Of a stretch of DNA of 64,000 bases, positions 1 to 9,414 are shown piece by piece; position 1 is the stretch's first letter; every line of letters starts with the position of its first letter. Source of the DNA: Lepidodermella squamata (taxonomy: Eukaryota > Gastrotricha); contig JBLDXI010000017.1 in NCBI GenBank assembly GCA_047495785.1, positions 3,224,001 through 3,288,000 of the forward strand. Direction: 5' to 3'. The notes beneath the pieces were generated by a model, which had not been told where the DNA came from, made no database searches, and worked only from the letters and a program-made list of their open reading frames with translations. The translations under genes were made by a program, and so were the position numbers.

Positions 1-2517
1 AAAAACCAAGGCAGGCGGCGGCTGTTGCAATTGTTGCGACAGGGCAGAGCGCGCGCGCGTTCTGTGGTGTCATTATAGCTTACTACCAAAACCGCGCTGC
101 CTTAATAATATCATCATTATTAGGTAGGTTTTGTCCGATGCGCGCATCGCCATTGCGCAGAGTGTTTTGCCGCCACAGCGTTGCACCGGCTAGAGCGGAA
201 GGCGAACCTCATCGTGAACGCAGCCAAAAAGAACGTATTAGTCGAGCCGTCGAGAGGCTAGATGGTAACAACTAGCGTCAAAACCCTGTGACGCCACTTC
301 GCTAGCAGTGGACGGCTCAGGTGAGTTGGCGGCGATAACCCCGAAACAACGGCGGCTCACTTTCTGCCGCGCTCGACTAATAGCTCGGCGCTCGAATTAG
401 CCTTCCTATCTCCTCAGCCTATAACGGGTATCACAGTCGTTCATTCTCGCATTAAGAGGCTATATGAAAGAAAAGCGTCGTTTGTTGAACGTGCGACAGC
501 TCACCGGTTGCGGCGAAAAACGGCACGTGAAAAAACACCGGCGGAACACCTGGCGGCGGTGGCGGCTTTATTATTTTAAACCCAAACATCGTTGCAAACA
601 AAGCCGCGCGTTTTGTTATTTTACGCTAAAAAGCGCGACGATGGCGATGCATACGTGAGAAATGGTCGCAAACACGGCCGGGCGATGCCCATTGCCGTTG
701 CAAATCCGCTGCAATTGTCGACATTATCCGCAAAAATTGACAGGCCGTAACAGTTGCGATGAAAAACGGCAGCGTCCGCGTGAAAAAAATAACATGGAAT
801 GGTATATCACGGAGACAATAATATTAACGCAAGGCGAGATTGTTGGTGATGAAAGAAAAGCAAGGCGCTTTTTCAATTAACTCGTACGTGTCTTGTGGCG
901 TGGTCAAGAAAATGTCGCCGTCGCCTTCTTGCCCAGCGAGAGAGCTATCACTGTTGAGTGCATGCGTGCGACGCCATGTTTCTAGGGCAATTCATCGGCT
1001 TTAGCGCCAATGTGACTTGTAATAATATTGTGATTAGCGCTGAAATGTAGCTGTTACAAAACGCGGTGGCATCAGTGCGATCGAGCAATAAACACGGTCT
1101 TGTAAAATAATTCTGACATCGCAGCAGAAGCCGCAAGCGCATCGTTTATGTAACAAAATCACCTCAGTTGACCCCGGCGCGTAAAAAGCGGCACCGCGCG
1201 CTGGCCCCGCCGCCATCGCGCGGGGACACACAGCCGTCGCAATATAAATTAGTAGGCCGTGTCGCACCATATGAGGAAGGTATCAATCGGTTCACACTTT
1301 AAACACGAGGCTCATTAACGGTCTAATCGCACGCAAAACGCTCGCGCTTGTACACAAAATTTTTGCATTGCAAATCGGCGCCCAACAGCTTTAGGTGCAT
1401 TTCGGCTAGGTGCTGCCGGGCCAACGCCTAATATCGGCCAGAAATAATGTGGAACCTATCCGCGACCAAAACTAATAGCGACAAATCAAGCCTGTCGACA
1501 ATTAGTATTCCTTCTTATTTAGACCGAGACTCTTCTCAACTGACCGCATTTTAGGCAAGGTAATAATAAAATCACAATCTATTAAGCAAACATATATATT
1601 GGTAATTAAAACGAAAGGCTAGGGTAATTTGTTGCGTGTTTGGCTTATTGCGGTTTTTCATCTTAAAATTTCATGAGAGGGCGTCTGAAATTAATAAATA
1701 ATGACAATTCGGCTGAAGAAAAGTGATCAGCTAAGGTTAACCCGGCGCGTGCCTCTGAGTGATGCCGAAGCACGCAATATCTCGATTGGAACTCGAAAAA
1801 CAGGTTACACGATTTGTTTACAAGCCGAATAAACGTTGTAATAAGTCAACAGTATGAAATGTTTATTGTTCTCTGGTATATATCAGGTAAAATTTCTCAT
1901 CAAATTTTTTTTACTGTTTATAGCGTCAATTTTCCGTAGATTATTAATACGTTAGCATTTTGTAACATAAGATGAGCACAATTTTATTCAGAAGATATTG
2001 TCATCTTTCTTCAACATAATCCTGTGGACTTGTTCTTTAACTCTTGATAACAATATCCCGATGAAAAGTGGTACTTGTTTTTGTTTATATTACTCTACTA
2101 AATATTAGTTGAGAATCTGTTATATATACAATAGCACACGGAGATTTCAGCTAATTTGATGATGAAATAAAATAAACAGTTTTTCCTGTTTTTCTTTTGC
2201 GATAATATAATAATTTTTTATTTCTACAAGAGAGTAATTAAGAATGAAAGCATCGCGCGCCACCATCAAATCACACGTGACTTCACTGTACAGATTTCAT
2301 CGGCTCAGTTCAAAAATTATTTCGAATGACAAACAAAGTGAAAGCAGAACCAAACGCCGTGAATATCGGTTTTTCACAAGAGAGTCCACCATCCGTCTCT
2401 GAGTTCATTCTGCACAAAGGACAACGAGCTTTTATCGACTAGAAGAACCCGATCTCACGTTTCGTCGAAATTTGCAATATTAAAATTATGATAGTCAATT
2501 TTTGTATGAATCCCCGA
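1..2517. other. Intergenic region without recognisable genes
   Basis: Only short open frames without family resemblance occur here, on both strands. The first 1.3 kb is GC-richer and the rest AT-rich. It is the 3' flank of the DES1 gene; no RNA gene, repeat array or transposon end was recognised. Confidence 0.6.
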
Positions 2518-3790
2518 TCAATCTTCTTTGCGGACGAGGCTGCTGTCGATAAAAGTGCTGTCGCTTTCATCGGTCAGCAGCAGATCGTCGTCGATCCGAG
2601 ATTGCTTGGTCAGCTGGCCCTTGACTGCGAGCACGGGCGAAGATTCGGCCGAGGATGAGCTCATCGAAGGCAACGAAGTCGAGTCTGACGAGGCGAGGCC
2701 GGAGTCGGACAGCTCGTCCTTTGGCAGGCGCTTCACACGCGAGTGGATTCCAACAGCTGGATCGGTAGCGAAATCGAACAGAACTTTTGTCCACGAGCGG
2801 TAACTCGGTAGATTTTCGTAAAATTCAGGCGCTGTCTTCGTGACAGCAGGCAGAAGCCGACCGGGCACATTCGGGAAATCGTGATGCTCGTTGTGATAAC
2901 CGACGTTGTACGTTAGGAAGTTCAGCGGCCCGTAATACGAATAGGTCTCAATACCCTTCACGAACATGTAATGCTCAGCGATGAAATGGCCTGAAATCGG
3001 GTGAAATCCATAACCGAACAAGGTCCCAGCAATCAAGTAGACGATCGATTTCCATGAGCCGATATAAATCAACGCGGCATTGAAAGCAAACTAAAAAATA
3101 CAGAAAATCAATTGAAATTCGACTTGACATTACCGGTGAACAAACCTGAACCAAGACGTTTTGGACTTCAAAACGAGTAACAGGACGAGGGTAGGCAAAC
3201 AGGGGTCTCAAACTGTAGAAAAAGGGCTGAAGAGACATCCAAACGAGTTTGCCGATAGTTGAGCGGAACAGTCGAGCTTCGAATTGCGTCGGCAAGTCAG
3301 CGTCTAGTACTGAATTGCCTTGATATTTGTGATGTTCGAGGTGGTACTTTTTGAACGAAGATGCAGCTGGCAGGCCGATCGGCAAGTTGGCGATCCACGC
3401 CAGCCATCTGTTCGCCGTACAGTGAAGGAAGCCGAATGCGAGGTTGTGGCTCAGTTCGTGCATAGCCAGGGCTAGGGAGTGGTTGCAAGTTCCGCCGATG
3501 CAGTAGGCAGCCAGCAGGAGAGGGCCCCAGTCGGCAGATCGCATGATCCACGCGACTGTGATTTGAATAACGACGAGACTCGCCACCCAGTAGCTCAGCG
3601 TCCAGTCCGAGCCCATCAAACTGCGTAGTTTTGGTGCATAATCTTTGGCTTAAATTACAAATTTAGGTAACAATAAAATGTCTCAAATTAATCGCTTACT
3701 CAGCATAATTTTACGACGAGTGGCATGAGGTTCGTCCGTTGTAACCCATTCAAAATCCTGTTGTGGCTGCTCAACTCTGGCAGCTACCAT
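2518..3790 (-). CDS. DEGS1: Sphingolipid delta(4)-desaturase (DES1)
   Basis: Membrane desaturase of the ER that introduces the 4,5-trans double bond of dihydroceramide, the last step of de novo ceramide synthesis. Exons on the minus strand: 3790-3700, 3648-3146, 3090-2518, giving 388 residues in frame. The three histidine boxes are present: HELSH at about 94-98, HLEHH at 133-137 and HNEHH at 264-268, with [14 protein letters not shown] upstream of the last. The N-terminus keeps the family DFEW and [10 protein letters not shown] motifs. Two oddities: residue 2 is Val, whereas vertebrate DES1 has a myristoylated Gly2; and after the normal end (about residue 320) there is a Ser/Asp-rich tail of about 65 residues. 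A T-rich AG site at 3817-3816 lies 25 nt before the ATG. The exon 2 acceptor was chosen by phase; an alternative site a few nt further in would shorten the protein by three residues. Confidence 0.95.
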
Positions 3791-5883
3791 TTTATCGAAA
3801 AAAATGAACCGGACACTAAAAACAGGGAAAGTTGAAATATAATAAAATTAGGTGAACAGCAAAATGCGTCTTGATCAAGAGAAATGCAATCGAACAGCTG
3901 CTTTGCGAGTGTGCGTGCGTTCAATGAGAAGCAAAAACATAAAAAATGTTACGAATAAGCCACGCCACATTGGCACGCGCTTATGAAACCAGCAGCTGAC
4001 CTCATTCACAAAGCTGGCTCAGCGGGAAATTTCAGCTCAGTTTGACAAAAACACAGCTCGGAAGTCACGTTTTTACCAACCACTGTTTGCTGCCAAAATC
4101 GATGACTCGATAGTGATTTTCCATCAAGCCGGGCAGGCTGGTAAATAAGCCGGTTTTTCTTCAAATAATAATGCAGAATAAATACCTGCAAGCGCAGCGA
4201 GGCAAACTCGAAGTAAGAAGAAGAAAATTATAAACATGGAAGGCGAAGTTTTTGCTGAGATCCAGCATTTTATAGAACACGACAGGTGTATTTATCGTGC
4301 TACGACGTGCCCTTGAAATAATAGGCGAATGCAAGCCAAGCATTGCTGTCCCGGAAAAAAAACTACCATAACAAGATCAGCACGACTAATTAGAATAATT
4401 ACTGAATGGCGACTGAGACAAAGCATAATAGCATTCAGGGTGATGCTTTCGAAGCCTACATTTTAGCAGCCTCGCCTTTAATTATTTTGCATAAATGGCT
4501 GTTGCTGCTGCCGCTGCTGCCATCTAACAAAAGCCGAAATTAATAATTAAGAGGCAGAAAAGTTGCGTCATGGCAGCTCCTTTGTTTGGCGCCATGGGTC
4601 TCGCATTTTGCATCAAGCAATACGCTAGTCCAACACTGTGCACCTGCCTAAATATCGATGCTGTCTGGACGACGGCAATTCGCTCACGTGGGGTAGTAAA
4701 TGATAGAATAGCTTGTAGAATTTTTAAGCACGATTTGGCATTCATTTCGGCAATATTTCCTTGCGCTTTACGCGTGGAGAATGCCTTTCCGTCAAAGCTT
4801 AGTACCGCACTTTTATTGCTTTATTGATAAATAATGAGAATACAAGAACGAGTACTTTAGGTTCCATATTTTGAAACTGACGAATAACTAGAAGAGAAAT
4901 AAAATATAAAATAAAATAAAAAAATTAGTCATCGGTTTGAAAACATTGAGGAGCTTTGAAAAATGGATAGGATAAATCGTGCATGCATCTCAGAGAAGCA
5001 AGAATTTTCAATTTTCAGCAGGGCAAAGATGCATTTTTTCTGCGAATTAAGTATGAGCCAGACTGTGGGGCTTAATCAGCTTACTCAATCGCAGCATTAT
5101 TATGCAACAGATTGTCTGAAAATAAAGAGTATTGAAATGAAAAAATCAAATTAATTGGGTTGTTGCCGATTTTCCCATAAATTCTCCTGCTATTTTGATA
5201 CCTATACTGCTAATACCTCTTTCTTCACAACTAGTCACTTAATTCAGGGAATTTATCTCTTTTAATAAGGAAATACATATAGACAACCTAATTTGGCCAT
5301 TGGCTATAACCCCGAAGCTGATATTAGTAAGTCGCCGTGATTTTTTAGTACTTGCAGCCGGTAATTGCGCCGGATTACTCTCGTAAGGTACCTTTGGTCG
5401 TATTAAGAGGCTGAATGGGATTATAGTATTCGGTCAGTGCTTCGTTTTACATAGGTAAATATTTAAATCGACTATTTTTGCAATACTGCATACAGAGCGG
5501 AGAAAAAACTATAGACATATGCGAGCAATTACGATAAAGCCTTCCTACGATGCAGCACAGCATTCTCTAGCTTTTTATGTGTTCCTAGACTGTCATATTC
5601 GAGTGCCTGCAGTAAGCGGAGCACATCACGATATTGTTTGATATAAAAGCTCACAGGTGAGCACGCGCGAAATATCGATGAAACGCTTTCGCGCAGTATC
5701 ACTCAACTGAGGCTAAGACACACGTGAAAAGTCAAATTAAAGCTATGTTTTTTTTAAACATTATTATTATAACATCCGCTTCAAGTCAATTTTCAGAAAT
5801 TTATTAATGACAGATGTTCTAGCTTCTTGAGCTTGAGCTTGTTTGAAATTCGCGTCAAACATTTGGAATAATTACTCGCCGGA
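3791..5883. other. Intergenic region without recognisable genes
   Basis: Upstream flank of DES1 and 3' flank of the tandem secreted-protein pair. Contains only short unconvincing open frames, AT-rich tracts and no recognised RNA gene or mobile element. Confidence 0.55.
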
Positions 5884-6486
5884 TCATGACGCGTAGGGTA
5901 GGTGAGGTTCATAAATAACAGATGATGAGGAAATTATGACGGTAAAATAAGAGTCTTTTGCTGCCAGAGCAAAATTTGGAATAGGCCTCGTGACAGTTGC
6001 AGAACGTGATAGGTCGTCTGAGAACTTTTCAGCAATTTGTGCCATCTCTTTAGATAGGACGTGATCGCCTTTGATTATCTTACGCTCGAGAAAATTGTCA
6101 TCAGCTCGGCGACCTTCAATATTATATTTTCCACGCATCCCATCTCCACGTAGTTTTTTTATTATTTGATCATTAACATCGATTCTCTTCGGCTTTAAAT
6201 AGGGTTCATCGCCCGGCAGGGGAATAATTTTCGTTTGGGAACCCCAAAAGTTTTCGTAAACAGCGAAGCCTACAATTGCAATCACGGCTCCGAGGAGCGC
6301 GCCAAGTGTCGCTTTACCAAATCCTTTCAAGCCGTAGTCATGTGTATCGAAATCGAAACAACAGCCAACGTACGGTTTGTTCTCCAGCATGTCGTAGTCA
6401 GGTTTCGCACCGGCTGAACACTGCAGAAACTGAGCTTCCAGGACGATGCAGCAGAGAAATACAGCTAATCTAGCGGGGCGCGTCAT
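5884..6486 (-). CDS. Unrecognised secreted/membrane protein, tandem copy A
   Basis: I do not recognise the family. Single exon, 200 residues from the ATG at 6486; longer reading would need a non-ATG start, and an acceptor-like TATCTAG lies about 30 nt upstream. The N-terminus MTRPARLAVFLCCIVLEA is a typical signal peptide. A second hydrophobic segment (ATLGALLGAVIAIVGFAV, about 60-80) follows a VGCCFD motif and probably spans the membrane. The remainder is charged (PGDEPYLKPKRID, GRRADDNFLERKII) and ends in a conserved block with TRPIP, LAAKDSYFTVIISSS and IYEPHL. It is clearly paralogous to the next gene at 6882-7466, same strand, 395 nt upstream. Expression of a real protein is supported by conservation between the copies. 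Function unknown. Confidence 0.75.
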   Translation of the reverse strand: MTRPARLAVFLCCIVLEAQFLQCSAGAKPDYDMLENKPYVGCCFDFDTHDYGLKGFGKATLGALLGAVIAIVGFAVYENFWGSQTKIIPLPGDEPYLKPKRIDVNDQIIKKLRGDGMRGKYNIEGRRADDNFLERKIIKGDHVLSKEMAQIAEKFSDDLSRSATVTRPIPNFALAAKDSYFTVIISSSSVIYEPHLPYAS

Positions 6487-6603
6487 ACGGATGGTCTCGA
6501 TCCCCAACAAAATCTAGATAAACAAATCATGAGATCATCAGGATTGGAACTCGATCATAGGCCAGATGATAGAAATTAACTTTGCAAATACCTATTGCTA
6601 ATA

Positions 6604-6620
6604 TTAAGGTGGAAGTTTTT
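6604..6620 (-). promoter_or_regulatory. Conserved upstream motif of tandem copy A
   Basis: On the plus strand this reads TTAAGGTGGAAGTTTTT. The same 17-mer recurs at 7581-7597. Each copy is 115-118 nt upstream of the start codon of its gene, while surrounding sequence is much less similar. A shared promoter element or a remnant of the duplicated unit. Confidence 0.5.
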
Positions 6621-6881
6621 TTTATAATGCGAACATAAATTTTTCGAGTCAAAGCACCATAGTTTTTTTTTAAATATCATGTTTTATTTGGGTAAGCACT
6701 ATAGTTCGATTCCCAAAATTGCTTATTAGACTACGACACATATGCTGTGTAAAAGTTTTATTTGCATTTATTTTGCGAATGATGAAAAAAGTTTTTGCGG
6801 TTATATTCTATAGCATACGCTATCTATGCGATAGTCAGCTATAAATCAGCTGAAATGTTACATCATTTGTTTTATTTTTGA

Positions 6882-7466
6882 TCATGACGTGTCGGCTAGG
6901 TGTGGTTCATAAATAGCAGATGATGAAATGATGACGGTAAAATAAGCGTCTTTGGCTGCTAGATCGATCTTTGGAATAGGCCTCGTGACGCTCGCAGAAC
7001 GCGAAAAGTCGTCTGAGAACTTGTCTGCAATTGGTGTCATGTCTTTAGCTAGGTCGTTGTCGCTCTCGATAATCTTACGTGCCAGCGAATTGTCATCAGC
7101 AAGGCGGCCTTCAACAGAATTTTGCTGTCTTAGCCCATCCCCAAGTAGCTTCAACATTCTGTAATCATTATCGATTTTCTTCGGTTTCATATAGGGTTCG
7201 TCTGCCGGCAAGTAAATCATTGTCGGCTTCCGAACTGCCTCGCTAATAGCGAAAATTCCGACGATGAAAATGGCTCCAAGGAGCGACCCAAATAGTGTTC
7301 CAAGGGCTCCTCTCCATGTACGGTCAAAGGTACCACTCAAACAACAGCCAACGTTCGGGTCATTTTCTACTATGTCGGAGTCAGGTAGCGAACCAGCTGA
7401 ATAACATTGCGGAAATTGAGCTTTCAGGATGATAAAGCAGAAAAATAAAGCCAATTTGCGCTTCAT
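6882..7466 (-). CDS. Unrecognised secreted/membrane protein, tandem copy B
   Basis: Paralogue of the protein at 5884-6486; 194 residues from the ATG at 7466, single exon. Same architecture: signal peptide (MKRKLALFFCFIILKAQ), VGCC motif, a hydrophobic segment (GTLFGSLLGAIFIVGIFAI), the DEPYMKPKKID motif, GRLADDNSLARKII, and the C-terminal block TRPIPKIDLAAKDAYFTV and IYEPHL. The C-terminal half is more conserved than the N-terminal half, so that is probably the functional part. No catalytic motif, no Cys-rich toxin-like scaffold and no known domain could be recognised. Lineage-specific family by appearance. Confidence 0.75.
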   Translation of the reverse strand: MKRKLALFFCFIILKAQFPQCYSAGSLPDSDIVENDPNVGCCLSGTFDRTWRGALGTLFGSLLGAIFIVGIFAISEAVRKPTMIYLPADEPYMKPKKIDNDYRMLKLLGDGLRQQNSVEGRLADDNSLARKIIESDNDLAKDMTPIADKFSDDFSRSASVTRPIPKIDLAAKDAYFTVIISSSAIYEPHLADTS

Positions 7467-7580
7467 TCCTTCACTGATCTTGATCCCCAATAAAATCAAT
7501 AGATCCTTAGATCATCAACACCGTTAGCTTCATTTCAAAACCTGAGATCAACTTCCAAATCGTCAACTTCCAAAACATTG

Positions 7581-7597
7581 TTAAGGTGGAAGTTTTT
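7581..7597 (-). promoter_or_regulatory. Conserved upstream motif of tandem copy B
   Basis: Second occurrence of TTAAGGTGGAAGTTTTT, 115 nt upstream of the copy B start codon, matching the position of the motif before copy A. Confidence 0.5.
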
Positions 7598-8145
7598 TAA
7601 TCATTATTCGCGACAAAATCGTTGTTTATCTAAATTTCAGCATCCACGCGATTTTTAGCTAAAATCAGCTGCGAATTCCTACGCCATTTTATTGTGATCG
7701 CGTTCCATTTTTTTCTTGATTTTGTTTTTCATATTATTTCGATAAAGAGTAAAAGGCTTAATCGGATGGAAACATCGTCGTTCATTTTTTCAAACCAACT
7801 CTTCTCACGACGAGAGAAGGGTTTCCCTGTTAAGACACATATAGGAATATTCCTATCTCGTTTCGGACGTTTATATTACCATTAGGATTGTTTAGTAAAA
7901 TTTTCATAGCTACAGCCGGCGTCACAGCTGGACACACACTATACGTTGACAAGGATTGGCATGAAAACATTAGATGTATAGCCCACTAGTGTTTTTTAAC
8001 TTATTTACTACGGTCCGCTTTAACTTTTTCACTCGACCAAATTGGTGAAAAAAATATAGGAGGCAAGGTCTTACGATTGAGTTCAAAGGTCAAAGAGCAC
8101 TTGACACTATCATTTTCGTTATTCTAGATTCATTTTAATTGAAAC

Positions 8146-9414
8146 ATGACTGAGCTATCCAATCCGCACAAGGTCGCCTTAATCGTCGGCATCGGCAGCA
8201 GGCGAAGCATTGCCCTGGCGAAATTGCTGTCGCGTGACGACAACAACTACCAGGTTCACGCTCTAGTCCAATGGCAAGACGTTGAGCGCCTTCGACAACT
8301 GCTGGCAGATAGCAATGTACGTGTGATGCTTCACACCCCGAATATGAGCGACTCGAACGAGCTGGTCGAACTTTTTCGAGACGAACTATTTGACTCGGGC
8401 AAATTTGGTGAGTTGAAAGAAAATTTCGTAATTTTCAATTCTCATGTTCCATTTACAGAGGTATACAATCTGATCAATAGCAGCTCCCAGCCATCTAGCT
8501 CTGACGATTCCAACTTGATTACCTTGCGTGTGCTTGAGGCATTACGGCTTGCTGGTCTTGCGGGGAAGGCCCGGTATTTCCAGGAGCAGCGCATCACCGA
8601 CGTGAGCAGTTTGCTGGTTCAACAATCGCCCGAAAAGCCGTGCCGCTTTGACACCCCTAACTCGTGCTCAAAACTCTTCTCATTCCGAACCGTGCGCCAT
8701 TACCGAGAAAATCACGGTTTCTTCGCCGTAAATGGGTCATTCCTGGAAAAGGTTCTCGCTTGCGATGAAGAGCACCCGGCTTCAATGTTTGTTGACGACA
8801 TTTGCCAACGCCTGGCCTTAGAGCTTGCCGATGTTAAACGAGGCGGACGTAAAACGGCTCATCTGGAGTTGCACGATAATGAAACCACTGGGGCTGTTAG
8901 TTTGGATGCTATATTAGACCGAAGTTACGAATGGTCGCACCCTGATGATCTGGCTGAGTTGACGTGGCTGGCTCTGCAAAGCAATGACACCGCTAAGGCC
9001 GATTTCTTTTATGCTACTCGCCAACACTACTCTTTGCGCAATTTCTGCGAAGAGGCTTTGTCGCAAATCAATGGAAAATCGCCGATCAATTGGTCTTCAG
9101 CTACAAATGGCCAAATCACCGCCAATGTCGGAAATAGCGGCATTGTTCTCCACATCAAAAGTGCTCATGATCTGCTGCCAACATCTGGTGGTCCTGATGG
9201 TAGTTATGATAGCTTCAAGTTGGCCGATGAAGAAGCTAGAAAAACTTGGGCATTTTTCAATAATTGGAAGCCGAAGCATGACTTCTCACACATCGTTGCG
9301 GAGTATATGAAATACGCTGAATTGCAACTTTCGCGCTCTGATCCCCGAGTTTTCGAACCGAATCCTGATGTTCCTGTCAATGTTGCAGCCAATCTAATTG
9401 ATTTGGAGGAGTAA
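8146..9414 (+). CDS. GDP-mannose 4,6-dehydratase-like protein, predicted pseudoenzyme
   Basis: Exons 8146-8407 and 8459-9414, giving 405 residues. The 51-nt intron 8408-8458 (GTGAGT...TTTACAG) has no stop and is a multiple of three, so the frame also runs through it; removing it restores the family text FEVYNL (GMDS has TEIYNL). Collinear similarity to GMDS covers the whole length: KVALI near the N-terminus, TLRVLEALRLAGL, FFAVNG, the NWKP motif and a C-terminal EYMKYAELQL helix. The functional residues are gone: GITGQDG of the NADP fold reads GIGSRRS, the ASTSE catalytic segment reads QRITD, and the YGAAK active site reads NSCSK, so the catalytic Tyr is Asn. It cannot be a normal dehydratase; a regulatory or structural role is inferred. 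Acceptor-like TATTCTAG at 8121-8127 precedes the ATG by 18 nt. Confidence 0.85.
   Translation: MTELSNPHKVALIVGIGSRRSIALAKLLSRDDNNYQVHALVQWQDVERLRQLLADSNVRVMLHTPNMSDSNELVELFRDELFDSGKFGELKENFVIFNSHVPFTEVYNLINSSSQPSSSDDSNLITLRVLEALRLAGLAGKARYFQEQRITDVSSLLVQQSPEKPCRFDTPNSCSKLFSFRTVRHYRENHGFFAVNGSFLEKVLACDEEHPASMFVDDICQRLALELADVKRGGRKTAHLELHDNETTGAVSLDAILDRSYEWSHPDDLAELTWLALQSNDTAKADFFYATRQHYSLRNFCEEALSQINGKSPINWSSATNGQITANVGNSGIVLHIKSAHDLLPTSGGPDGSYDSFKLADEEARKTWAFFNNWKPKHDFSHIVAEYMKYAELQLSRSDPRVFEPNPDVPVNVAANLIDLEE
8408..8458 (+). other. Stopless in-frame 51-nt intron
   Basis: Starts GTGAGT and ends TTTACAG. It is 17 codons long without a stop, so retention would add 17 residues without a frameshift. 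The family alignment is continuous only when it is removed. Confidence 0.8.

Noticed and set aside
464-1270. Several overlapping open frames of 60-78 codons on both strands
   Set aside because: GC-rich DNA gives such frames by chance; no domains, no splice-linked partners and no resemblance to known proteins.
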